From Zonotrichia leucophrys gambelii (Eukaryota > Chordata > Aves > Passeriformes > Passerellidae): DNA of 64,000 nucleotides. Positions 36,736 to 49,113 of this stretch are shown here, in pieces. Made by a program: the position numbers and the translations under genes. Each line of letters starts with the position of its first letter. Within the stretch, counting starts at the first letter, position 1. Below the pieces are notes generated by a model that was not told the origin of the DNA, searched no databases, and worked only from the letters and a program-made list of their open reading frames with translations. Location of the stretch: contig NC_088171.1 in assembly GCF_028769735.1 (NCBI RefSeq), forward strand, positions 75,719,216 to 75,783,215, written 5' to 3'.

Positions 36736-39352
36736 ATGTTTGGATATTTGGGGGTTATTCATTGTTTGTAGAGATAAGGAGAGTGAGTCTAACCCACCAG
36801 GATGTCAGCTTATGTATCAATCATTTTTACAAGTTCATCGCTCATGTAGGCAAATACAATCTTGCTTCATGTCTGTCCACTGAGTGCTGATACCATATAA
36901 TTTTATAACCAGTTTTATTTCATCATGTTATTCTTCTTCTCTCTCCATCCATTTTCGGTTTCCCTTTCTTAATACTGTAAAATAGTACAAGCTTTATCAC
37001 TGTCACTCTGAGGTTGATTAGTTCATCATCCACCCTTCCTGTCATTTCTAATTTATAATCACAGATATTGGTGCAGACCACCAGTTTTTGCTGGCAGCTT
37101 GTCTCATGCTCCTCATTTAAGCACAACCATTGCCGTCATTGTGCCTAAAAACAGGAGAGCAGATTAAATGTTTGTATTTTCAGAAGTCTCCTTAAGTTTT
37201 TCTTGTGTTTTGTTGCTTATACCAAGTTGCTAGTAGTCTAAATGTTCTGTGCTCTTCTCTACTACAATTCTTCCTGTAGTTTCATTGTTTAAATTTCCTT
37301 TTAGACAATTCTCAGTGTTTGTGCAGCATGAAGCTCAATGGAGTTAGGGTCTCTGAAGAGGACCATATGTTATCCTGATATTGTACTGATAAATGAAAAC
37401 CCACATGATTCACAACCAAAGCATGGTGATGATTAAACAGGATTTTTTTTCCTGTTTAACTAGCTGCAACTAATTATTAGGAGCTTTAGACAGCTTTTAA
37501 ATTAATGGATTTATAAATGAAATGAAAGGCAGCTTTTGCTATAATGACAAACGTTTACAGATTTGTAATAAAAATTATTAAAATAATAAAGACAGTTATA
37601 AGTATTTAGTGATTTTGTATTCAACTGAAATCAGAGGTAAGGAAAATGTTTTAAATAATAAATCATTCAGTGTACATTTTGTTCCTGCTTGTTTTGGTAG
37701 AGCTTGGTGCTACTGCCACACTGGGTTGCTTATACACAATATATTATTTCACAGTGTGGTGTATGAGCAAGTAAGGAAGAGAATTTTGAAGTGATGGTTG
37801 TTCGGAATGTTTATTTTTGTTAGTAAAATATTGCAAATTGGCTTTTCTGTCAAGATTTAAAACCTGCTATTAACAGCTGTATTCTTTCCACTGCTCATAT
37901 ACTGAGGGAATTTAGTTAATTTGCATATTTTATAAACTGAAAGAAAAATAAACAAAATAAAAAAGAAAATAAAATCAGGAAGCAGTCCATGTTTCTAGAG
38001 GCATTGCCAAAGGGTTTGCTGCCTGAAGACAGTTTAAAAAACAAACTAACAAGCCAAAACAACTAATAAGTGAACAACAAACTTACACTGAGACATTTTA
38101 ATCTCACTATAACATAGCCGTCATCAGCCTGAGGAATGCCGAGTGAGAGATTAAGTATGTTTACTAACTTGAGCTCTAATTAAAAAACTGTGTGACAAAA
38201 GAAATTAGGGAAAACATTTCTTATAAAAAAAATTCTTGAAATTAAATCCTAGCTGCTGACAAAACTTGGACTAAGAATAAAGCTGAGGAGTTAGATTTTA
38301 TTCAATGTTGAAGACAGAGACATAGCAGTGTTCCAGTCTGTGGCAGATGCATAAAATCTATTAATTTAAATGAAAATACATATATAGATTTTGTCTCATA
38401 CCCTACTCACCTCCAGCAGACAGCTGTTTGGTTTTTTGAAAACAAGTAATTTTTGAAGAAATACATGCACAGAAATGATCATGTTTGTTGTTGAAGTAAT
38501 TGAAAAGGCAATTGAGGTCTTTCAGAAGACTTTCAGCATTTTAATGAGTTGAAAACCTGTCTTTCACTAATAGGTTAGAATAATTAGCCTGATTTCTTAA
38601 AATCTGCCAAATTAAAAACATGCCAGTGAAATAATCAGAAGTGAGTTCTTAGAGAAATAATAATGATTTTTGGGGCACAGATGTCAGCTTTCCTTGTGTT
38701 TATTTCCCCCTGCAAGGTACAATTAGGTTATGTCTGCCCCGACTTTAGTTTGACATTTGCAAGAGTCATTCTAGCCCTTTGCAAAAATTGTTGCAATGAC
38801 AACTATGTCATGGTATCAAATACTATTTCATGTATAAGGGTGGTAAATTCTAATGTGAAAATTGCCTGAAGTACTTGCATCATTTCTTTAAATATAATTT
38901 GAATGAGCATTTTAATCCCCTGCCCCCCTTGCCCCTGAATTCTAGTACTTATTTTTCAAAGACTGATTATTTATTTATAAGCATAAAACATCCTGTCATC
39001 TGTTTCAGGAATGTTCCAGTCTTTTTGAGTCTTTATTTCCTTCAGCGGCTTTCCCTTACTTTTTGAGAGTTTCTCTCTTTCTATATCTCACTGGTCTTTC
39101 CTAGTTTCAAGCAGGTGCACCAGTGGTGGGGCACTTTTTCCTTAACATCCATTAGTTTCTATTTTACTCAAATTCCATCATTGCAGTACTTCTAGTAGAG
39201 GCAATGTTAACAGGTTAACTTCATAGTTTATATGAAAAGGTTTAATTTTCTCTTAGTTCAAAAGCAATGAATTTACAATGTTTCTTTCTCTCTTGAGTTT
39301 TATATTATACATTTGTGTTAATATTATTAAATTCATCGTAAATTTTATATAT
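36736..39352. other. AT-rich unique sequence, no gene recognised
   Basis: No exon, RNA gene or repeat could be supported. Open frames are at most 68 codons. An A-rich, purine-biased segment lies at about 37930-37980. Confidence 0.55.
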
Positions 39353-39374
39353 ATAGAATTATATATATAGAATC
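39347..39374. repeat. 14-bp tandem duplication at the CR1 edge
   Basis: ATATATATAGAATT (39347-39360) is repeated as ATATATATAGAATC (39361-39374). The GAATC part belongs to the inverted CR1 terminal repeats, so the unit may be a degraded form of the CR1 tail repeats combined with a TA run. Confidence 0.75.
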
Positions 39375-39782
39375 ACGAAAAAAACCTCTAAAATTATTGA
39401 GTCCAGGTATTAACCTGGCTCTGCTGTGTTCACCACTGAACCATGCTCCCAAGTGCCACATCCACACCCCTTTGGGACACTTCCAGGGATGGTGACTCAA
39501 CCACTACCCTGGGCAGCCTGTTCCAATGCCTGATAACATTTTACATGAAGAAATTTTTCTAACATCCAATCAAAACCTCGCTTGGTGCAACCTAAGGCCA
39601 TTTACTCTTGTTCTATCCCTTGTTACTTGTGAGAAAAGATTGACCTCTCCTCTTGCTACGGCCTCATTTCAGATTTCAGTTGGTGGCAAGCAAAAAGGTC
39701 CCTCCTGTTTATTTTTCCCCAGACTGAACAACTCCAGCTCCCTCAGCTGTTCTTCCTAAGACCTGTACTCCAGACACCTCTG
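39353..39782 (-). mobile_element. CR1 LINE fragment, inverted (about 430 bp)
   Basis: The plus strand reads as a reversed CR1 3' region: 'tagaatcacg', 'attgagtccaggtattaacc', 'gccacatccacacccctttgggacacttccagggatggtgactc', 'accctgggcagcctgttccaatgcctgataac', 'gaagaaatttttctaacatccaatcaaaacctcgcttggtgcaacctaaggcc', 'cttgttctatcccttgttac' and 'ccagactgaacaactccagctccctcagctgttcttcctaagacc'. It ends in coding-derived sequence about 'ctccagacacctctgtg'. Substitutions are numerous and stops break the ORF2 frame. A 77-codon plus-strand open frame inside it is antisense to CR1 and not a gene. Confidence 0.9.
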
Positions 39783-40469
39783 TGTTGGTGAAAACACTGT
39801 ACATTAATTGAAAAACTCATTGACATTGGTGTTATTAGATGAGGCAGAAATTAGAATGGTAATTTTAACTAAAATTGTTTGAAAATAAGCCTATATTTGG
39901 GTTCATTTCAGAGCAGAACTTAACTACTTAATGAGTATTTTTGCTTCTCTTAGATAGCTTAGAAAGACAATATTTAATACTCTAGACTTCACTTAGATTA
40001 CTCAAAGAGTGGGAGAAAATACTATCTTTAAAAATAAGATTGTCAACTATTCTGTATTATTTTAATGTGTCATTTTAAATGTTACAATATTGATAAATTT
40101 TAGATAATGATGGAGAGGAGAACCCTATGCACCTTAAGTGTAACCACAATTTTAGACTAAGTTCATAAATTAATGTTTTTTAAATTTATTCAGTCATTTT
40201 AAAAGCACCTGTTGTTCCTGGAAGATTTAATAGTGGAAAAAAAAAAAAAGTTGGAGTAAATGACTCCATATTCTGGAAAGAAATAGAAACGTGATCACAG
40301 GAAGGACAAGGAACATGCCTGCAACATTTTTCAGAATTTCAGCTTGTCTTGAAGGAGACAGGAATAAAATTATTAATGACATAGCAAGTCAAAAGCATTC
40401 ATTATTTTGGAGACTGGAAAGACCAGGATTGGATAGACTTTTTTTAGTATTCTTTGTGTCTTCTGCTTA
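39783..40469. other. AT-rich spacer, no gene recognised
   Basis: Short AT-rich sequence between an inverted CR1 and a long LTR, with an A run near 40239-40251. Nothing else is recognised. Confidence 0.55.
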
Positions 40470-40820
40470 TGTTGGTTTTGGTAGAGTGGGGTCACAGAGG
40501 TGGCTCCTGTGAGAAGCTGCTGAAGCTTCCACCATGTCCAGCAGAGCCAATCCCTGATGGGTCTGAGTATGGACATGCTGCTGGAAAAAAGCTGGGCCAA
40601 TTAGAGATGGTGGTAACACCTCTGTGATAACAAATTTAAGGAGAAAATCAAAACAAAGTTCAGTGAAGTACTAATTCTAGACAGAGAAGAGGAAGAGGTG
40701 AGACCAGGTGAAGGAAACCACATGGAGACACCAAGGTCTGTAGAGAAGGAGGAGCAGGAGGTGCCAGAGCTGAGGTTCCTCTGCAGGCTGTGGTGAAACC
40801 ATGGTGAAGCAGCTGTGCCC

Positions 40821-40956
40821 CTGCAGCCCGTGGGGATCCATGGGGGATGCGGAGATCCAGCCACAGCCTGTGGGGATCCATGTGGGATGCAGAGATCCAC
40901 CCACAGCCTGTGGGGATCCATGGGGGATGCGGAGATCCACTCACAGCCTGTGGGGA
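40821..40956. repeat. 40-bp minisatellite, about 3.4 copies, inside the LTR
   Basis: The phrase TGGGGATCCATG recurs at 40831, 40871 and 40911, and TGGGGAGGTG starts the partial fourth unit at 40951, so the period is exactly 40. Each unit reads roughly ACAGCCTGTGGGGATCCATG then GGGATGCGGAGATCCACCC. Copies differ at a few positions. Related LTRs carry comparable repeated GC-rich units, so expansion probably began before insertion, but copy number here may vary. Confidence 0.95.
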
Positions 40957-41381
40957 GGTGCCCATGTTGGAATGGGTGGATATCTGGAGGAGGCTGTGGT
41001 CCAGTGGGAGACCTAGCGGAGAGAGGGGCCCTGCTTCCAGGCTGGAGCAGCCTGGCCTTGGAAGACTGCACACTGTGGAAGAAGAGAGACCCATGTCAGA
41101 GCAGTTCTGGGAGGGCTGTTTGCCCATGGGAGGGACCCACATTTGCAGCAGGTGTGGTAGGGCTACTGCTCCTGAGAGTAGAACCGTGTGGGAGAAGAAC
41201 TGTCTCACAGGGGAAGGACTCCTCTCCTTGGGCAGCAGAGGAAAACCTTGGGTAATGAACTGATGAAAATCCCCATTACCTGTCTCCTGTGCTATTGGTG
41301 GGAAGGAGGGAGGGGTTGGGAGCAAAAAGGTGTTTTAGGGGCTTATTTTACGTCTTATTATCATTCTCTGATCTTTTTAGC

Positions 41382-41387
41382 AATAAA
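41382..41387 (+). promoter_or_regulatory. LTR polyadenylation signal AATAAA
   Basis: AATAAA lies 173 bases before the CA end of the ERVL-like LTR, where the family has its poly(A) signal. Host use is untested. Confidence 0.6.
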
Positions 41388-41560
41388 TTCACGTTGTACC
41401 TTTAAGTTGAACTTCTTTTGCCCTTAGAGTATTTTCTCCCAGTCCTTAACTCATGAACTCTTTGTTAATTTTTTCTCCCCTCTGCCCAACTGTGACAGGG
41501 GATGGTGAGTTGAGTGACTTTTGTGGCTGACTGGTGTTTGGCCAGTGTCAAACCATGACA

Positions 41561-42639
41561 GTTTTACTTTGAGTTATGCAGATGTTCGGGCTGTGTACAC
41601 AAGTTCCTTTTTAACAATGAGGTGGAAAGCTGTTTGTTTTACATCATCCCAAATGTTTTATATCTTGTGGAGGATATTTAATGGTTGTCTGGAGTGCCAA
41701 ATGTAGTTTTTAATCCTAATTTCTTTGTTTGAAAAGTATATTCAATGAAACAATTTCCTTAAAGTCCAATCTTCTTCAGCCAGTATCTACCTTCAAAATC
41801 ACCTCACCTCTGAAATGAACTTAAAGATTGTTCATTTGAAAGATCTGGTTATTTCGCACACAGAAAACAGCTGGTGACTTTATGATTTTGCCAACTGACA
41901 TCTAATCCATATTACTGATATTTTCCTTAAAGTGGCTGATACGTGATACTTGAGGCTGAGCTGATAAGGAGTAATAGATCTTTATTGCATTTGAGAATTG
42001 ACCGATATTCAAACTGAATTAATGTCACAGCGCTTCTTAATTTTCTACTATGACATTCAAGTTTTGAAGAGCCATTGTGGTTTGGATACATGACCAAATG
42101 TGAAAAAGATGGAAAATGTTAATATCCCATGGCTGAAATAAAACTTTTTTCTTCCCATTTAAATATTACCGTCTAACATTTTATGAAATATAATAGCCTA
42201 TGGTGCCCAGGTGGCTTCCTCCCCTGGTATCTTGATTAAATATTTACTTTGTTTAAGAGTCAACATAGGACAGAAAAAGCTCAGAAAATGCATTTTTAAA
42301 CATTCTCTAAAGGTTCATATTAAAAAGGAATTTTAAACAGAACTCTGTAAAATACATTTTATTTGCATTAGAAAAATATTTCACATCATGTTTCGTGAAA
42401 ATTTAGACAGTTGCACAAGCTTAGGTTTTAAATTATTCATTTCCAGATCTTTGCTATGTAAAGACATAGGGGGGGAAAAAACCACCAACCAAAAAAAAAA
42501 AAAAAAGACTAAAAAACCCCAGATCCTGTTTCAGATATCTTAAATGCCAATTAGCAGTTAGAAATAAATTACATCAAGCATGGATACATGAGTTCAGCGT
42601 AATCCCATGAGAGAAAATAATTCTATTCACTTTGGATAG
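41561..42639. other. AT-rich unique sequence, no gene recognised
   Basis: No exon or repeat could be supported beyond a low-complexity patch at 42468-42525 with an A16 run (42491-42506) and flanking C/G-rich dinucleotides. Confidence 0.5.
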
Positions 42640-42745
42640 GGACTCCAAGAAATCTGATTTTTCCCATGCTCATTGCATGGGCATAGGGCTACATGATCTT
42701 TAAAGGTGCCTTCCAGCTGAAAATACTTTATAATTCTATGATCTG
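42640..42745 (+). mobile_element. CR1 LINE 3'-tail remnant
   Basis: The tail phrase 'gggctacatgatctttaaaggtgccttccagctgaaaatactttataattctatgat' is a diverged form of the CR1 end ('ctagatgatctttaaggtcccttccaac...attctatgat'). The upstream 60 bases fit only loosely. It is short and old. Confidence 0.7.
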
Positions 42746-43794
42746 CAATCTGCAATTTATTATTTCAAAAAATGACATGCAATTTTGGGGAAGGAATTTG
42801 TGCGAAGGAAGTCTACAAAATTGGATATTATTGCAAAATTGCAGTAGTATTATATTAATCTACAGTAGTTTGTCCTTTTTGCTGAATTATTTCCAGAATG
42901 AGATGGTGTTTATAAATTCTAATGAATTTCAAAGAATGGAAGAAATTTAATATCCAACTTTATTTAAATAGGGAGTACAGGTATAACTAAGACTTGTCAA
43001 AAGATAGACAAGTTGTCTGTGGCTATGCCATAAGAGAAAACCTGTTCTTTCTCTGGAGGATTTGCTCAATAACTACTATCAAAATGCAGTCTTTCTTACT
43101 ACTGTGGCAAAATAAAACACCAGCTGTAATCTGAAGGCTTCATTTATTAGAGGTTTTCATGTGACCTAATCTCTTTTCTGGAATAAGCAGAAGGCAAGAT
43201 TTCCTTCTGCATGAATTTTATTTATACTGCTGTGATAAATAAAGAAGCATGGTAGGAATCACATTGAAATAACCAGGTTTTTTTTCCACAGGCCTTAGAA
43301 GGATGGTTTGATACTCAGATATATTTTCAACATTGCACCACTGTCAGTACTATGCAAAGATTGTTAGTTTCCAAAGAATGTATGAATGGACCTTAACCTC
43401 ATGAGATTAGACATCTAAAATAATCTTGTTAGCCTTAATATTTTATTTTTCTACCATAAATTTCTGTTCCATTTTAAGATTATAAAAATTGGTAAAATAC
43501 TGTTTGAACTTCATCTTTAAAAATCAGATTCATTATAGATAGTTAAAAAACCCACTCCAACATGATTCAAAACAGAAGAGGAAATTAAAATATCCATCAT
43601 GAACCCATGAGGGAAGGCATTTCATATGAAAGAGGCAGAAGCTAAAGCTTGGGAATATGCCTCAGGTAGGCACTATGTGTTCAGCACAGACTGTTTTGCC
43701 CATAGAGAAGAAAAAATTCCCTTACTTTTTTTTTAGCTGTATCACTGGTCTCTTACCAGTTAACAAAAACTGAAACAATGAAACAAGACCCCCC

Positions 43795-43826
43795 GAACAA
43801 ATGAACAAATGACCAAATAAACAAAA
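43795..43826. repeat. Degenerate 8-bp tandem repeat (GAACAAAT)n
   Basis: Four consecutive octamers read GAACAAAT, GAACAAAT, GACCAAAT, AAACAAAA. This is a short microsatellite-like array. Confidence 0.75.
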
Positions 43827-46800
43827 GATAAAACACAGTCAAAGTTCACTCTCAAGTAAATGATCCTACTCAGTCCTGGCTCAGAAGTTGAGGTGAATCA
43901 AACCAGTAGGCAACTTCCAAGAATGATAGATCTTAGGGGTTTGCCTAACCAGCAAAAATGTGATTAATAAAATCACAGTTGCTCTGTGAGCAGTTTTTAA
44001 TGTCTGAAGACTGGTAAAATTGCTGAGTTTAAAAAAGCAAAAAAATTATTTATTTTTGACAAGTTAACATGAACTTTTACAGTCCAGTGCTATGCTTTGA
44101 AATATATTTGCCAACAAGTCACTGTCACTTTTTCTCTTGGTGTTTTGAAAGTCCTGCTTTTAAAGCGTTATTTCTAGTGCAATTCATATTTGTTCCGGTC
44201 TGGTGTATATATCTACAAAGTGCTGAGGGGAAAAATGTGGTTTTTGAAAAACATCCAGAATAACACTTTCCAGAAGAACAACAAAGACTTGTTTAGGGAT
44301 AATTATGCTACTGAGAAAAAGATGAAAGAATTTTAACTATTCACCTGAAATAACCTGGTTTTTGTTTATTTCTTCTTTTAGAATAATTTCTTCCATGTTA
44401 TTACTCCTAGTTGATGCAATAATACTTTTAAAATTTATTTCAAAGAAAGTCCTGTCTCTTTGAGATGGAATGCTTCTTATGTATTAAAACGTGCAAATAG
44501 ATTTCGTAGATATAGATGTTTCTGTTTTAATATCCTGACATCATTTTTAATGGACTTTTCAAACCAGTGCTGTAGACAATTTCATTGAATAGTTTCCTTA
44601 ATTGTAAAGAAGTTGATATATTAGTCATAGTTGTCTTTCTGTAAATGAAAAATGAATCTATACATAAGAAAAAAATAGCAGCAGAAAAAAATTGAGGATG
44701 ATTTTTTAGTCCAGTGGAACTACTGTTGCCATATTACGGAAACCTTTTTATGTTTGGAGGGGTTTTTGCTTTTTTGGTTTGGTCTGTTAGGGTATTTTTT
44801 GGTTCTTTTCTTTTTATTTTTTTGGTAGAAATGCAGACATTGAAATTGTTATAAACATGAAAATGCTTATGGAATTAATCTTGTGTGACAAAAGCAACTG
44901 AGATAATTAAAAAGACAGTGTTTTTATTTGAGAAAGAACTACTTCAAGAATCAATTTGTAGTACAAAGCATAGAATATCCAAGTGTTTTTTCTTTTCTAT
45001 CAGACAGTAAAAAAAAGAAAAGAGAACAAGATCAAAACAAGGAGACCTTCAGTGTTGAAACAGGCAAACAAGCAGAAAGAATTTGGTAAATGAAACCATC
45101 TATACTAAAAATCTATGCTGAGGTGTTGGTTACTACTGAGATGTAATTAATAACTCAATACTGGGAGAAGAACAAATTATACAGGCACAGAGATTTAACT
45201 AGGGAGGCTGCATCCTCAGCTACCTCAACCTTTAAAAAAGATTCTTGTTTAGAGACAGAAAGAGATTTTTTCTTTCCTTGTTTGTTTTCAAAAAAGTAGC
45301 CAAACCACTGAAAATAATTCCCAGAAAGATTGGAAATTAATTTTATTTTGGACTGCCATGAAAATTGTAGGAGTGTTTCCAAATGTATTTCAGCATGCTA
45401 AAGTTATAAACCTTAATAAAGGTTGCTTCCCCCACACAAATTTTCTGTATGTGTTATGGCTGTTTCATATTTGTGACAGAGTAGTGAGCTGATCTTTCTC
45501 TAGGTATAGACCCAGGAAAACCAGAAAACATGAAAAGTCATCCAATATAAAATCATAAATAAGTCTTCCTTATTTTATAACACATTCAAAATTGCCTTCA
45601 AAATTTTCACAAATGTTTCTTTCCCTTTTCTATTACTAGATGATGCTTATTGTTTAAACATTTCCTCTTTATTGGACTATAGTATACTACTTGATCAATG
45701 AAAAGAAGATTGTTGGTTACTTTGTATTTACTATTTTGATCAGTAAAGCTTATTAAAATTCTTCATTTACAGCCTTTCATTAATTCTGAAATGCACATAA
45801 TTTTAAATACAGGCAAAGCTAATTTGTAGCACAAGTACTTCCTTAAGTTTCTACAGTACTTTCATCCTCAAATCTCTGCATTGATTGTCTACAGATATGA
45901 CATTAAATTAAATGTTGTTCAGTAGTCATCAAATTCTTTAGTCATAAAGATTGAGTTTGCTCTTAGACCTACTGCTGCCATACACTAGAATTCTCTCAGC
46001 TGTTCCCAAAGACAAGCAAGTGTTGAGTATCTGACACTTCTAAGACAAGAACTAGAAGTTCTTGAGAATCTGAGATTTCTGCAGTTTTCCATCTTTGAAG
46101 TCAATGGTTCTGAGTTCTTCAGGCTTGTGCTTAAATCCAAATGATGGGGTTTGATCCTTTTGTTTTTAGCTACTGCCCTTACATTGCTATAACCTGGTAT
46201 GTAGGAAAAAGAAGCTGGGTTAAACAAAACTAGCAAAAGGAAGAGGTTCAGAACCTTCATATCCAAGAAATAGTGGTCACGTGCACCTTTTGAATGTGTC
46301 GATGATCCAATTTTATATGTGGTTTATGACCACATTTGTGGTTCAATGGAGCAGCTATTTAGATGGGAAAGAGTCTGGAGGTGGAAAAGGTGAAGACTTG
46401 TATTTTTTTCATCAAAACATGCTCTAGGAGAAAGAAGTATTTTTATGGATTTTACTCATAGCATGATGACTCCAGCCCTATCACTGTGGTTATTTCCTCA
46501 GAAAAGTTGTTGCTCTCTGCAATTAATAGTTTAAACCCAGATATAGTTAAAAATCTTGATTAAGCAACAGCACATCTATTTAAATCATGATTTGGTCTGA
46601 CTTGTTGACCAGAAGGAAAACATTGGTTTTCAATGTGAATCTCCAATATCTTAGATTTTATAGTGTTTCATTGAAGATGCAATCTTTTTCTTGTCTGTAT
46701 TCCTGCAGAGTCTAATTTCTTGGTCAGCCTGTATCTTTCAGGAAGTCATAAATTAATGTGTAGATACTGAGTTAACAATACTCAGTGTCATGATCATAGA

Positions 46801-48998
46801 AGTCCATGAGACTACAGAAAAGGACATTTTGAATACCTGTATCTAGAGAATTCTGATTGCAACAAAACCTATATGAATAATATAATTTGTTTCAGTATAA
46901 GTATAGAAATCCAGAGTTATTTGGGACATCTGGATGCTTAGCACAACAGCAATAAAATTAGCAGTTTCCTAACAAGCAGATTTTTAAATACTCATAGTAA
47001 AAAGTATAATTCCACAAAATATACATCAACAAAGCACAACTTTGAGATTTATGTGCTTTGTTCCCTGAAAACTACTGTCTGTCAGTATTTAGAGCTAAAA
47101 ATGTCTGTTCACCTTGTAAGGTGTTATAAAAGTCTCTACTGCTTTTCTAAGTAAATTATTTCTCTGTAGCCTGAAGCTGCTAACAGTACCTGAGGAATTA
47201 ATAATGGTTTTGGCACAGGTCAGCTTGTATCCTGCCAGTTTTCTCTCCCACTGGGCACACACTCTAATACAGGACTCGTGGCTGCAGTGGGGTTTATTGC
47301 ACTTGCTTATGGTGAAAATGGTGGAAATCTTAAGTGCCTAGAGAAACAGGAGACCACTAAAAAAGATGTTGCTGAAATAGAACAACAAAGGAAATGGAGA
47401 TTTTCTGGACTCCATCAAAAAGCCCTTGGAAGAGTTGGGATAATCCCAACTCCCTCTGTGCTCTACCGAGGAATTTCCCCTTCATTCTGTGAGAATCTAG
47501 CAAAATTACTGATTTTACCTTCCTGAAATTTTAGACAGGAGTTTGAAAAATCAAAATAATAAAATCTAATGTTAATACATAGATGTCATTTGGTTAGCTG
47601 CCTGTTTATTAGTGTATTGAATAGTCATCTTTCTAGTAGGTTTGAAAAGTCAAGTGATGTTCCAGCGCACTTAATGGGGCCAGGAAGGTTGTGCTTTCTT
47701 CAGACATCCTTGTAAGAGTGCATGAAGCTGCTCTGGAGACTGGATTCAGAAGTTTTAGGAAAATTTGATTCGTAAGGCTGAGCACTTTCTCATTATGATT
47801 GGTTTTACTTTTCTTTCCTGCTACGAAAATGAGGCCAGAGAAGGGTCCCATTACAGAAGTCACTAAGCAAACATATAATAAAATGCTAATCCCTGTCATA
47901 GAGACTGCACAATCTAAAAAATAGCCTGACATTTCAACAATGCTAATATAAGCTATATAAGTGAAAATTTATTCTCATAACAAAAGAGATATTTAAGCCT
48001 TAAGAAATGCATATGAGTATGAAAACAACTTGCCTGAGAAACTAATATATTTTAAATTATAATTTTAATCAAGTGGTATAATTTTGAAGTGATGGATTTT
48101 GTGTTATAGCAAGATGTCAAAATTTTTAATATAAGAGGTTAATTTTTGCAAATATTATTTTTTAGAGAACATTAAAAAAAGTTTATGGAAACAATCAGAT
48201 ATTTTCCATACAAAAACATGTTAAAATTCTCCTTTTTGGGAGATCTTACATAAACTTGGCACTAGATTTTCACTCATTAGTTAAATTACTGTATTGCTAG
48301 TTCTAAGGATCAACCATATATTGAACCATGAAGAGTTTGTTTGATCACTACCTTCATTTCTGTGCTATCCAAACAGAAATAATGAATTTTATTTTGCAAA
48401 AGCTATTCTGACTTGGTTTGGACATGTCACCCTAACTTTAGCGATGCTACCTGAGTACCTGCAGGCTTTCCAAGCTGCCAAGAAGGATCAAGTGAAGCCA
48501 AGGGTAATCCACGAAAGCGATGCTCACCCCCCAGCAGTGGTGTGCGCTGGCAGCAGGTGGTGCTGTATCTTTAAATTAAGGTGAACCGCAGCTTTCCCAT
48601 CACATCTGCCTGTGTAGGAAAGTTTGGGTCAAGCTCCACCTTGGTAGGAGGGCACCTGAAACCTGAAGGGTATTTTTTGTTGTGTGTTGTTTTGTTTTAA
48701 CCGGTATAGATTCACATAAATGTGTTTATATATGTGGTGGATGCTATTTCTGGTTGGTTTTTTTTTAGTTTCGAAGTTCTTGTGGGAGTTGTCCTCTTTG
48801 TGAGGCTTTACAGAGCTAGCAGTCAGGTGGTAAATGTTCCAGTTAGAATTAATCTTCTCAGATATGACACTCTTCCTACAGAGGAGAAACCTCCTGGTTA
48901 TTTATGTAATGCTTTAGAGCCTGAGGTGGATAAGGCATATGGAGCTGCCTACAGTGGAACAGCTCACATCTGTGACAGGTTTTACTTTGGTCATGATT

Positions 48999-49113
48999 GC
49001 TGTTTTTAAGTGCCTTGAATGCTTTTTTGTGGGTGTTTTTTTGATTTTTTTTTTTTTGTGGTTGGTGTTTGTTTGTTTGTTGTGTTTTTTCTTTTGATTT
49101 TTTTTTTTTTTTT
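48999..49113. repeat. T/G-rich low-complexity region
   Basis: The stretch is dominated by T runs and TTTG/TTGT motifs, ending in a run of T before ATGCCAG. It has very few A or C bases. It explains the 61-codon phenylalanine- and valine-rich open frame here, which is not a gene. Confidence 0.8.

Larger units (their letters stand above)
40470..41560 (+). mobile_element. Long ERVL-like solo LTR with internal minisatellite
   Basis: This GC-rich block of about 1.09 kb begins TGTTGGTTTTGGTAGAG...GTCACAGAGGTGGCTCCTGTGAGAAGCTGC and ends GGCCAGTGTCAAACCATGACA, matching the order of a long avian ERVL-like LTR. Between these come 'gatggtggtaacacctctgtgataac', 'gagacaccaaggtctgtagagaaggaggag', a proline/glycine-coding-like GC-rich array, 'tcattatcattctctgatc', AATAAA at 41382-41387 and 'tcttttgcccttagagt'. 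The 3' TGACA end is shared in style with the ERVL LTR ending at 13355. No internal viral genes flank it, so it is a solo LTR. The 5' limit is uncertain by about 15 bases and no clear 5-bp target duplication was found. Overlapping open frames of 71-221 codons on both strands come from the GC-rich repeats and are not genes. Confidence 0.8.

Noticed and set aside
36088..36883. Plus-strand frames of 120 and 157 codons
   Set aside because: They run through a reversed, decayed LTR and its flanks, with low-complexity Lys/Ser-rich text at the junction. No family similarity was recognised.
40601..41325. Minus-strand open frames of 156 and 221 codons and plus-strand frames of 138-146 codons
   Set aside because: They overlap on both strands in several frames, follow the 40-bp repeats inside the ERVL-like LTR, and translate to repetitive Pro/His/Gly text. 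They reflect GC-rich repeat composition rather than a gene.
48722..49009. 95-codon plus-strand frame with a hydrophobic start
   Set aside because: The hydrophobic part comes from T-rich sequence (a TTTTTTTT run). I saw no family similarity and no gene signals.
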